NCBI GenBank assembly: GCA_003450125.1
Contig: DMFR01000415.1
Location: 21,396 to 32,933, forward strand
Direction: 5' to 3'
Length of the DNA: 11,538 nucleotides
DNA from: Prolixibacteraceae bacterium
Lineage (GTDB): Bacteria; Bacteroidota; Bacteroidia; Bacteroidales; Prolixibacteraceae
Position numbers and translations under genes: made by a program
The notes under the pieces: model-generated
The model's database searches: none
What the model was told of the DNA's origin: nothing
The model's input: only the letters and a program-made list of their open reading frames with translations
Part shown: piece by piece, positions 1 through 6,772 of the stretch
How the letters are laid out: each line of letters opens with the position of its first letter
Position numbering within the stretch: position 1 is the first letter of the stretch

Positions 1-4
1 AGAT

Positions 5-1654
5 ATGAGACTAAAGTATATACTGATTTTATCTAGCAGCATAATAGCTCTATCATTTGTAGGGTGCAAAAAAGATAGTGTTGATACTAAAGAGGATGAG
101 ACCAACACCGTTACAAATTTCACCATTCCAACATACGCGGACGACTATTCATCGATAGCATCGTGGGCAAACCGAAACAAGTGGAATTTGGCCAACGTTC
201 ACGACCCATCGGTTGCGTACTACAATGGATATTACTATATGTACGGCACCGATGCCTCGTATGGTAATGAGGCCGTAGGACATGGACATTTTCAAGGCAA
301 ACGTTCAAAAGATTTGGTTAATTGGGAATGGGTAGGCGGACCATTTTATGAAGCACCCTCCTGGGTAGCCGACTCGCTCAACGCTATTCGTTCGCGCATG
401 GGGCTTGCGGCCATTGCCAAAGCCAACATATCATACGGCTACTGGGCACCTGTAGTACGCCGGGTCAACGTTGGAGGACATGAGATCTTGCGTATGTATT
501 ACAGCATAGTTATCGATAACTACATCAAAACTGGCAAAGCCAACACCTCAGCCAACTTTGATGGAAGCTGGACAGAACGTTCATTTATCGGTATGTGCGA
601 ATCGACCGACCCCGCGGGAGCTGTCTGGACCGACAAGGGTTTCGTTACTTGTTCATCATCAGATCGTGGCAAAAACTACAGTCGCTCCAGTTTATCGGAT
701 TGGAACGCCTATTTCTACTACAACGCCATCGACCCAACGTATATTGTAACACCGGAGGGGAAACACTACCTCATACATGGCTCGTGGCACAGCGGCTTCG
801 CATTGTTGCAAGTCGATCCAACAACAGGTAAGCCTCTCAACACTCTCAGTGAGCCTTACGCAAACAGTACAAGTGAGCTAACAGCCCGGTATGGTGTGAG
901 AATTGGCACACGCACAGCCTCGTCGCGCTGGCAAGGCAGCGAAGCTCCCGAAATAATATACAAAGATGGTTACTACTATTTGTTCATGGCCTATGATGGC
1001 CTCGGCGTACCCTATAATACCCGGGTGGTTAGAAGTGCCAGCATCGAAGGTCCTTACCTCGATATCACCGGGCGCAACTTTACCAACGGAAGCGGTGACT
1101 GCTACCCGATAGTAACTCATCCATACAAATTCAATTTGAGCAACGGATGGGTAGGCATATCACACTGCTGTATCTTCCAAAATGAAAATACCAACGAATG
1201 GTTCTACATGTCGCAAGCACGATTGCCTGAAAGCGTTAATAATTACATTATGATGGGGCACGTACGCCGCATTGTATGGTGTCCGGCCTCTTCAGGCGAA
1301 CCCGACAACCTGTGGCCAATAGCATTGCCCGAACGTTACGCCGCCGTACCTGATTACGGTACTATAACCAAAGACTCGCTTGTAGGATCATGGGAGCACA
1401 TCAACCTTAAATACAGCTATGGCCTACAAGATGGCGCCTCCACTCTAAACCTCAATGCCGACGGCACTATGTCGGGAGCACTGACAGGCAATTGGAGTTA
1501 CGATGCGACAAAAAAGCAACTCACAATGGGCAACGTTGTAGTTTGCGTTGAACGCGAAGTAGATTGGGAAGCCACCCCTCGCCGGGTAACATTTGTATAT
1601 GCAGGAACTGAAAAAAATCTAAACGCAACTTATTGGGGCAAAAAGAAAAAATGA
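5..1654 (+). CDS. GH43 arabinanase-like lipoprotein
   Basis: Predicted glycoside hydrolase of family 43, most likely an endo-1,5-alpha-L-arabinanase or related arabinan-cleaving enzyme anchored in a membrane. Residues 1-21 are a lipoprotein signal ending in SFVGC, with Cys21 the expected lipidated residue. The five-bladed propeller shows the three expected acidic residues in order: Asp67 in VHDPSV (general base), Asp243 in AIDPTY (pKa modulator) and Glu313 in GSEAPE (general acid). His387 in ISHCC sits where GH43 arabinanases carry the metal-site histidine. After the propeller, residues about 455-549 (from LVGSWEHINL) form a small beta-rich C-terminal domain, as in longer GH43 arabinanases. 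The start is chosen because the signal begins directly there; only four bases of leader are visible. The next gene begins 10 bases downstream, suggesting co-transcription. The catalytic residues are seen; exact linkage and endo/exo mode are inferred. Asn codons are mostly AAC, unlike the next gene. Confidence 0.94.
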   Translation: MRLKYILILSSSIIALSFVGCKKDSVDTKEDETNTVTNFTIPTYADDYSSIASWANRNKWNLANVHDPSVAYYNGYYYMYGTDASYGNEAVGHGHFQGKRSKDLVNWEWVGGPFYEAPSWVADSLNAIRSRMGLAAIAKANISYGYWAPVVRRVNVGGHEILRMYYSIVIDNYIKTGKANTSANFDGSWTERSFIGMCESTDPAGAVWTDKGFVTCSSSDRGKNYSRSSLSDWNAYFYYNAIDPTYIVTPEGKHYLIHGSWHSGFALLQVDPTTGKPLNTLSEPYANSTSELTARYGVRIGTRTASSRWQGSEAPEIIYKDGYYYLFMAYDGLGVPYNTRVVRSASIEGPYLDITGRNFTNGSGDCYPIVTHPYKFNLSNGWVGISHCCIFQNENTNEWFYMSQARLPESVNNYIMMGHVRRIVWCPASSGEPDNLWPIALPERYAAVPDYGTITKDSLVGSWEHINLKYSYGLQDGASTLNLNADGTMSGALTGNWSYDATKKQLTMGNVVVCVEREVDWEATPRRVTFVYAGTEKNLNATYWGKKKK

Positions 1655-1664
1655 TATTAACAAA

Positions 1665-2681
1665 ATGCAACGACACATGAAAGCACTTAGAAGTTTTGTA
1701 TTTGCCCTTCTTGGGTTTGCAATTGGAGTGCAGGTGCAAGCACAACCCATTATCGTGCACGACCCGGTAATGATTCGGGAGAACAACACGTATTACATTT
1801 TTTGTACGGGATGGGGAATTTCTGTTTTCTCGTCAACCGACATGAAAAACTGGAAAAACGAAAAACCTGTTTTTGCCATTGCACCTCAATGGGCTGTTGA
1901 TGCAATCCCAGGATTTAAAGGACATATCTGGGCTCCTGATATTGCATACTTCAACGATGAGTATTATTTGTATTACTCAGTATCCGCTTTCGGCAAGAAC
2001 ACTTCGTGCATCGGTTTGGCAACCAACAAGACTTTGAATCCGTCCGATCCTGATTTTCACTGGGTCGATCATGGGAAAGTTATTCAATCCATTCCGGGGA
2101 AAACAAACTGGAATGCCATTGATCCGAATTTAGCTTTGGACAGCGATGGTACACCGTATTTGGTTTTTGGCTCCTTCTGGGATGGAATAAAACTGGTAAA
2201 ACTCTCATCGGATGCAAAAAGTGTTGCCGAAGATATTAACAGGATTCCAACCATCGCTTCCAGAAAATCAGATCCCAATGCAGCTAATCCACCATCTGTT
2301 GATAACAATCCTGTTGATGCCGGTGGAAATGCCATTGAGGCTCCATTTATTTTCAGGAAAGGGAAATTTTATTATTTATTCGCTTCCATCGACTATTGCT
2401 GCAAAGGAGTAAACAGTAGCTATAAAATGATTGTGGGCCGGGCAAAAAAAGTTACCGGACCATACATTGATCAATCCGGAAAGTCAATGGCAACTGGCGG
2501 TGGATCCCTTCTTTTGCAGGGAGATGCCAACTGGTATGGGGTTGGGCATAATGCAGTGGTAAGTTTTGATGGAACCGATTACCTGGTTTTCCATGGGTAT
2601 GATGCACAGGATGAAGGGAAACCTAAGTTGAACATCAGAAAGTTGGATTGGAATAAGGATCAATGGCCGGTGGTGAAATAG
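1665..2681 (+). CDS. Secreted GH43 endo-1,5-alpha-arabinanase
   Basis: Predicted endo-arabinanase cutting the alpha-1,5-L-arabinan backbone after export. Residues 1-27 are a signal peptide ending in VQAQ with no lipobox cysteine, so the enzyme should be periplasmic or released. The mature part is a single GH43 propeller with Asp33 in VHDPV (base), Asp153 in AIDPN (pKa modulator), Glu225 in IEAPF (acid) and His295 in GVGHN (metal site). The segment SIDYCCKG at 241-248 matches the Cys-Cys-Lys-Gly stretch typical of arabinanases such as Arb43A/AbnA. At 338 residues it has the length of these single-domain enzymes and lacks the C-terminal domain of the GH43 just upstream. Translation could also start at the in-frame ATG at 1677 (MKALRSF), which gives a more usual signal peptide with a basic residue near the start; 1665 is kept as the longer form. 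It lies 10 bases after the previous gene. Confidence 0.94.
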   Translation: MQRHMKALRSFVFALLGFAIGVQVQAQPIIVHDPVMIRENNTYYIFCTGWGISVFSSTDMKNWKNEKPVFAIAPQWAVDAIPGFKGHIWAPDIAYFNDEYYLYYSVSAFGKNTSCIGLATNKTLNPSDPDFHWVDHGKVIQSIPGKTNWNAIDPNLALDSDGTPYLVFGSFWDGIKLVKLSSDAKSVAEDINRIPTIASRKSDPNAANPPSVDNNPVDAGGNAIEAPFIFRKGKFYYLFASIDYCCKGVNSSYKMIVGRAKKVTGPYIDQSGKSMATGGGSLLLQGDANWYGVGHNAVVSFDGTDYLVFHGYDAQDEGKPKLNIRKLDWNKDQWPVVK

Positions 2682-2783
2682 TCATGTTCATCGTTCTGTT
2701 CCTTAAGCTTATTGAAGGGCATTATCCCTTACTGTCTGCTTTAATTGATGGACATGTTTTAAAATAAATCAATAAAAAATACA

Positions 2784-4376
2784 ATGATGAAAAAAGGTTT
2801 AAAACCTATATTGCTGCTGGCTTTAATCGGATTAGTACTGCAGGCAGGATCACAAAACGCACGGATTAAAATAGACATTGAACGCAAGATTGGTGAGGTG
2901 GACAAACATCTTTACGGAAATTTTGTGGAGCATCTAGGCCGCTGTGTGTATGGAGGGATTTACGAGGAAGGTTCGACTCTGTCTGATGACAAAGGAATCC
3001 GTTTGGATGTACTCGATGCGGCAAAAGACCTGAACGTGTCAATTACCCGTTATCCTGGCGGTAATTTTGTTTCGAATTACCACTGGAAAGATGGAATCGG
3101 GCCAAAAGACCAGCGTCCGCCAAGAATGGAACTAGCTTGGGCACGACTCGAATCGAATAGATTTGGTACTGACGAATTTGTTGACTATGCCAAAAGGATC
3201 GGAACCGAACCATATTTCTCGGTAAATATGGGAACCGGTACCATCGAAGAGGCACAGCAATGGGTGGAATATTGTAACGTGAAAAGCGGTCCGTATTATG
3301 CTGAACTTCGGAAAAAGAACGGAAATGCCGAACCTTTCAACATTAAATACTGGAGTTTGGGAAATGAAATGGATGGTTTCTGGCAGATGGGCCACCTGAA
3401 TGCTGAAGATTACAGCAAGAAAGCCCGCGAAGCAGCAAAATTAATGAAACTGACTTCTCCGGATATCAAACTGATTGCTGCCGGTTCGTCGAATTACCGG
3501 CCTGAAGCTGATCCCAATGAATGGAATGCTACCGTTTTACACGAATTGCGCGACGTGATTGATTACCTGGCGCTGCACATGTATGTGGGTAATACGGAAA
3601 ACAATTATTATGATTTTATATCAACTCCAAGGGTATTAGAAGAACGCACCCGTGTAGTAAAAGGAATGATTGATCGTGAAATGCAGATGGCCAATCGTGG
3701 TAACCGTCCTCCAATTTACATTGCATGGGACGAGTATAACATTTGGTACCGGGCCCGTGGAGAAGAAACCATGGCCGGAACCCGCGCTTTGGAAGAACAT
3801 TACAACCTGGAAGATGCTTTGGTAATAACCGGTTTCCTGAATGCCTTTGTCCGCAATGCCGACATTGTAAAAATGGCCAATATGGCCCAATTGGTGAATG
3901 TCATTGCACCGATTTTCACCAACGAGAAAGGGATGTTCAAACAAACCATATATTATCCTTTGCAGTTATTTGCGAAAAATGTACGTGGAACTGCACTCGA
4001 TGTTCATGTCGATTGCGAAACCTATAATACCGATAGGTTCCCCATTGGCTTGGGAGAATCAACGACCCAACAGACCAATGTTCCTTATTTAGATGTTTCT
4101 GCAACGTACAACAACGGCGAATTGATTCTGTGCGTGGTCAACCGCAATAAAGACAAGTCAATCACCACCGATTTGATTTCTCAGGAAGGTCAGTTTACTG
4201 GCGATGTGGAAGTATATGAAGTAAATGGTCCCGACATTAAATCGGAAAATGACTTTGGAAAAACTGCCGTTCAAACGGTTAATAAACCTGCCATCAAAGT
4301 AACGATGGCTGATAAGATTACGTATTCATTTCCTCCGCATTCATTCACCATGTTAAAAGGAAAAATCTTAAAATAG
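2784..4376 (+). CDS. GH51 alpha-L-arabinofuranosidase
   Basis: Retaining alpha-L-arabinofuranosidase that removes terminal L-arabinofuranosyl units from arabinan, arabinoxylan or the oligosaccharides made by the two GH43 enzymes upstream. The (beta/alpha)8 domain starts with the family signature around GNFVEHLGRCVYGGIY (45-60) and RYPGGNFVSNYHW (89-101). The acid/base Glu195 lies in SLGNEMDG and the nucleophile Glu317 in AWDEYNIWYR. Residues about 390-530 form the C-terminal beta-sandwich ending in SFPPHSFTML. Residues 1 to about 24 form a hydrophobic signal peptide, so the protein is exported, probably to the periplasm as in other Bacteroidota loci. At 530 residues it is normal for the family. 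Two ATGs are adjacent (2784 and 2787); either fits. The 102-base gap before it holds a weak 5-bp hairpin (2715-2730) without a T-run, so read-through from the GH43 genes is plausible. I found no clear TAnnTTTG box in the gap. Confidence 0.96.
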   Translation: MMKKGLKPILLLALIGLVLQAGSQNARIKIDIERKIGEVDKHLYGNFVEHLGRCVYGGIYEEGSTLSDDKGIRLDVLDAAKDLNVSITRYPGGNFVSNYHWKDGIGPKDQRPPRMELAWARLESNRFGTDEFVDYAKRIGTEPYFSVNMGTGTIEEAQQWVEYCNVKSGPYYAELRKKNGNAEPFNIKYWSLGNEMDGFWQMGHLNAEDYSKKAREAAKLMKLTSPDIKLIAAGSSNYRPEADPNEWNATVLHELRDVIDYLALHMYVGNTENNYYDFISTPRVLEERTRVVKGMIDREMQMANRGNRPPIYIAWDEYNIWYRARGEETMAGTRALEEHYNLEDALVITGFLNAFVRNADIVKMANMAQLVNVIAPIFTNEKGMFKQTIYYPLQLFAKNVRGTALDVHVDCETYNTDRFPIGLGESTTQQTNVPYLDVSATYNNGELILCVVNRNKDKSITTDLISQEGQFTGDVEVYEVNGPDIKSENDFGKTAVQTVNKPAIKVTMADKITYSFPPHSFTMLKGKILK

Positions 4377-4396
4377 TATTTGTTCATCTCAAAAGG

Positions 4397-4537
4397 TCAT
4401 CTTAATGAAACATTTAAATTCGCTACTGGTCTTTGAGTAGCAATATGCTGTATATTAACTATATATATTGCTTCGCTTGGCTTCGAGTGACCTTCTGGAA
4501 TTTTATCCTCAAAGTCTTCCATGTCTCTTTGTTTCAT
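4397..4537 (-). other. Possible 46-residue ORF or gene remnant
   Basis: On the minus strand an ATG at 4535-4537 opens a 46-codon frame ending in TGA at 4397-4399. The frame is open for 66 codons back to a TAA at 4598-4600, so coding-like sequence extends upstream of the ATG, with stretches such as SGKISIGGIYYHVKSK before it and EDKIPEGHSKPSEAIY within it. The composition is protein-like, without low-complexity bias. I do not recognise a family. There is no Shine-Dalgarno sequence, which is normal here. The frame begins next to the 11-bp repeat array, so it may be the 3' end of a gene broken or replaced by that repeat, or a chance open frame. Confidence 0.22.
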
Positions 4538-4608
4538 TTTAGATTTGACATGATAATAGATACCTCCAATGGAGATTTTACCTGATGGAATAGGATATTA
4601 AAAGCCTC

Positions 4609-4699
4609 TATCTGATACCCATCTGTAACCCATCTGATACCTTTGTGTAATATAAGGTTACAGAAAGGTTACAGATGGGTTACAGATGAGTTACAGATG
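4609..4699. repeat. Inverted array of seven 11-bp units
   Basis: Three units read CATCTGTAACC-like on the plus strand (4609-4619, 4620-4630, 4631-4641), and four units of the opposite sense read GGTTACAGATG-like (4656-4666, 4667-4677, 4678-4688, 4689-4699). Two of the plus-sense copies (4667-4677 and 4678-4688) are identical. As an inverted repeat, 4611-4644 pairs with 4664-4697 at 29 of 34 positions, with a 19-base loop; four of the five mismatches come from an AT/TA swap in the middle of the unit. It could form a large cruciform or RNA hairpin, bind a protein cooperatively, or be a non-autonomous repeat element. There is no T-run after it, so it is not a classic terminator. Confidence 0.9.
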
Positions 4700-4831
4700 A
4701 TAGGAATAGGAGGAGAGGGACAATGAAGGATGAATTGCTGTCTGCCAGCCCCAGGACCCCATGCCCGATGACTTTATTCCTCCAGCTGACTTATTAGCTG
4801 TAACACGACACTCCTCTCTCTCTTTTCTCTT

Positions 4832-4864
4832 TTTGTCCACTTCAAATATTCATTTGTCCACTTC
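4832..4864. repeat. 12-bp direct repeat, 21-bp spacing
   Basis: TTTGTCCACTTC occurs at 4832-4843 and again at 4853-4864, in a pyrimidine-rich stretch about 150 bases upstream of the LamG gene. Two helical turns separate the copies, a spacing compatible with a pair of binding sites on one DNA face. Two copies alone may be chance. Confidence 0.5.
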
Positions 4865-5010
4865 TCTTCGGGATATTTTGGATAAAGTTGTTTCGAGAAT
4901 CTCTTGCAATCAAGTTGTTGGTAATGTAGTGATATATAATCATTTGCATTGAAATACAATTTTGATTTCAAAAGAAAAAATCAATTAAATGTATAACTAA
5001 ATTAAATAAC

Positions 5011-5958
5011 ATGAAAAAACTTTACTTTTTAGCATTTGCTCTATTTGTATCATTCGTAATCAATGCACAAACCGTTATTTACTCAAACAACTTTGAGTCA
5101 GCAAATGGAGTTGGTGATGCCACTATCGTAGGTACCGGTAAAATTGAAACTTCCAATAGTGGGGGATTTGGGCATGTATTTCACAATGCAGTTGGTGGTC
5201 AGGCCATCAGATCCAACTACCTGTTATTGCCGTCAAATATTTTTGCCAATTTGCAGAATTCTGGTAGTAAGGAATTTTCAATCGCATTCTGGGTAAATAA
5301 GGGTACGGCAATTGATAACTTTTGGACTCCAATTTTTTCTGCCTATGGTGCCGCTCCAATTGGTGGCGCCAATACCTGGCCCATGATGATACTTCAGTCG
5401 CGTATGGTAGCCCAGGTGAATTGTGCAGGATGGACTGATTTCATTGATGCCGACAATACAAATGCTTTAAATGTGGTATCTACATCATGGTTGGATGATG
5501 CCGCCTGGCATTATTATACTGCAACATTTACGGAAACTTCAGTTAAGGTATACATTGATGGTGTTGTTCAAAATTCGTGGACTTGTACAGCAGGTATTGA
5601 TGGCAAAACAGTCAGCGGCTTGTTTACTAATGGAGCCGATTTAAAATATATCTGTCTTGGAGGGAACCAGGCATGGGGATGGGGTGACGTTGATCCGGCC
5701 TATCTATTTGACGATATCTCCATCTATTCCAATGCGCTCACTGTTGACCAAATCAATGCCAAAATAGCATCAAAACTGACAACTGCTATCAATGTAGTAA
5801 ATGTCGGCAATAAACTCGTTGGCGAAGAGTATTTCAGCCTCAGCGGCATAAAAGTTGGATATACTTACAATAACCTCAAAGCCGGTATTTATATCAAGAA
5901 ATCGGTTTACAGCAACGGAGCAATTGTGAATACCAAAATAATGAAAGAGGTTCAATAA
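5011..5958 (+). CDS. Secreted LamG-like jellyroll protein
   Basis: Exported protein with a concanavalin A-like LamG jellyroll. Residues 1-19 are a signal peptide cleaved before QTVIYS (VINA|Q). The jellyroll spans about 24-250. Typical strands are EFSIAFWVNKGT (88-99), the AWHYYTATFTETSVKVYIDG run (165-184) and the family end motif FDDISIYSNALTVDQINA (233-250). Residues about 260-315 are a short C-terminal beta module (EYFSLSGIKV then LKAGIYIKK) that resembles the Bacteroidota C-terminal modules related to T9SS sorting domains; this last point is inference. No hydrolase catalytic motif is visible, so carbohydrate binding or adhesion is more likely than catalysis. It lies downstream of the arabinan enzymes but after a 634-base gap, so it is probably its own transcription unit; a role in arabinan binding is only suggested by position. 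A strong terminator follows it at 6085-6120. Confidence 0.82.
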   Translation: MKKLYFLAFALFVSFVINAQTVIYSNNFESANGVGDATIVGTGKIETSNSGGFGHVFHNAVGGQAIRSNYLLLPSNIFANLQNSGSKEFSIAFWVNKGTAIDNFWTPIFSAYGAAPIGGANTWPMMILQSRMVAQVNCAGWTDFIDADNTNALNVVSTSWLDDAAWHYYTATFTETSVKVYIDGVVQNSWTCTAGIDGKTVSGLFTNGADLKYICLGGNQAWGWGDVDPAYLFDDISIYSNALTVDQINAKIASKLTTAINVVNVGNKLVGEEYFSLSGIKVGYTYNNLKAGIYIKKSVYSNGAIVNTKIMKEVQ

Positions 5959-6084
5959 CCTGCCTTGGTAGCCTTGACAATTTATAGGGGTAAATAAATT
6001 AACTTTAATGACAGTGATTCGGCTTGTCTACAAGGGACATTTGTAATTAATTGCCATCACTGACATATTTTGAAAACACCTATT

Positions 6085-6120
6085 AAAAGCCTTGTTGGAT
6101 TATCCGGCAAGGCTTTTTTT
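6085..6120 (+). terminator. Strong, probably bidirectional terminator
   Basis: AAAAGCCTTG (6085-6094) pairs perfectly with CAAGGCTTTT (6108-6117). The stem continues inward through two T-G pairs and GGA/TCC to a three-base loop, giving 15 pairs. Seven T follow on the plus strand (6114-6120), and the A-run at the left foot gives four T on the minus strand. It ends the LamG gene and, being 31 bases past the convergent acetyltransferase stop, can serve that gene too. Confidence 0.92.
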
Positions 6121-6151
6121 ACTGCTCAGTAAGTCATGAGCTTATTAAATC

Positions 6152-6628
6152 CTATTTCAATTCTTTCCTATAACAGATACTGTCCTCCATCCCAATATAT
6201 TGTCCGTAATTTTCAGTCCTTGAATATCCTGCAACAGTATATAGTCGGATGGCTTCCACCTGTCTTACTCCGGTTTCAAGAACCGCGTTGGTAAAGCCTT
6301 CTTCAATGGCCCATTTCTCCAATTCCTGAAGTAACTGGGCTGCCAATTGTTTGCCCCGCATTTCAGGGAGAACGAACATTCGTTTTATTTCCACTGTTTC
6401 ATCATCAAAGCGTTTGAAGCAGCCACACCCAACCGGTTTGTTATGGGCATAAATGACCACGGCGTGATTGATGTGATCAATTTTATTGTATTGGTGATAG
6501 AGGTTCTGGGTCTCACCGTTTCGAATCAATAAATCTACATCCAGGGCATTGACCATTTTCCTGAAATCGGCCTGTTCATTGGTTGTTCTGTACAGTATGG
6601 GTGATTGATTTTGGTCCTTTGGCATCAT
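6152..6628 (-). CDS. GNAT family N-acetyltransferase
   Basis: Acyl-CoA-dependent acetyltransferase of the GNAT fold, cytosolic, substrate unknown. The acetyl-CoA site is the stretch VEIKRMFVLPEMRGKQLAAQ (79-98), where RGKQLA is the pyrophosphate-binding loop, followed by the long helix LLQELEKWAIEEGF. The later core is LETGVRQVEAIRLYTVAGY (117-135), with Tyr130 where the family has its catalytic or thiol-stabilising tyrosine. At 158 residues it is a standard single-domain GNAT. Cys68 and Cys70 in VGCGCF lie on the central strand. Two adjacent ATGs at 6628 and 6625 are possible starts. A TATTTTTG box on the minus strand at 6661-6668 fits a promoter 33 bases upstream. It is divergent from the MORN-protein operon and convergent with the LamG gene, and looks like an independent housekeeping or accessory gene. 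Confidence 0.92.
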   Translation of the reverse strand: MMPKDQNQSPILYRTTNEQADFRKMVNALDVDLLIRNGETQNLYHQYNKIDHINHAVVIYAHNKPVGCGCFKRFDDETVEIKRMFVLPEMRGKQLAAQLLQELEKWAIEEGFTNAVLETGVRQVEAIRLYTVAGYSRTENYGQYIGMEDSICYRKELK

Positions 6629-6660
6629 TTGTGATGTAGTTATCTTGATTTTTATGAATC

Positions 6661-6668
6661 CAAAAATA
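6661..6668 (-). promoter_or_regulatory. -7 promoter box for the acetyltransferase
   Basis: TATTTTTG on the minus strand is an exact match to the Bacteroidota -7 consensus TAnnTTTG and lies 33 bases upstream of the acetyltransferase start. No clear -33 TTTG is present; a TTTT occurs at 6684-6687, closer than usual. The adjacent palindrome (6692-6726) would cover the -33 region. Confidence 0.38.
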
Positions 6669-6691
6669 GGAAATAAATCGGTTAAAAGTAC

Positions 6692-6726
6692 TACTCACGG
6701 GGTGACTCAAAGTCACCCCGTGAGTA
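6692..6726. repeat. Perfect 16-bp-stem palindrome
   Basis: TACTCACGGGGTGACT (6692-6707) is exactly complementary to 6711-6726 around the three-base loop CAA. It is much richer in G/C than its surroundings and lies in the 144-base divergent spacer between the acetyltransferase and the MORN-protein operon, next to the acetyltransferase -7 box. No T-run follows on either strand, so a terminator is unlikely. Candidate roles are an operator for a dimeric regulator of one or both operons, a leader hairpin of the plus-strand transcript, or an inserted palindromic repeat. Confidence 0.9.
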
Positions 6727-6772
6727 ACATCAAATAAATGGCTAACTTAGTAGCTGATAAAAATAAAACGAT

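Larger units (their letters stand above)
4377..5010. other. 634-base spacer without a confident gene
   Basis: The stretch between the arabinofuranosidase and the LamG gene contains no convincing full gene on either strand. It holds a possible small minus-strand reading frame (4397-4537), the 11-bp repeat array and inverted repeat (4609-4699), a purine-rich patch (about 4700-4730), and a pyrimidine-rich patch with a 12-bp direct repeat (4832-4864). There is no obvious T-tailed terminator directly after the arabinofuranosidase. The last 70 bases before the LamG start are very A/T-rich, as usual for a Bacteroidota leader, and contain TTTG at 4943-4946 and 4961-4964, but no exact TAnnTTTG box. 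Confidence 0.7.

Noticed and set aside
2715..2730. Hairpin AAGGG/CCCTT between the second GH43 gene and the arabinofuranosidase.
   Set aside because: The stem is only five pairs with a six-base loop and no T-run follows, too weak to call a terminator.
4609..4699. Reading the 11-bp array as a CRISPR.
   Set aside because: The units are directly adjacent without spacers, switch orientation, and no cas gene is present.
4723..4797. A 24-codon plus-strand frame preceded by AGGAGG (4708-4713) at nine-base spacing.
   Set aside because: The AGGAGG lies in a generally purine-rich patch, these genes otherwise lack Shine-Dalgarno sequences, and the encoded peptide shows no signal, membrane segment or recognisable motif.
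4774..4971. A 65-codon minus-strand frame, Lys/Glu-rich, covering the upstream region of the LamG gene.
   Set aside because: Much of it arises from the pyrimidine-rich patch with its 12-bp direct repeat, it overlaps the likely LamG promoter region, and no family resemblance is visible.
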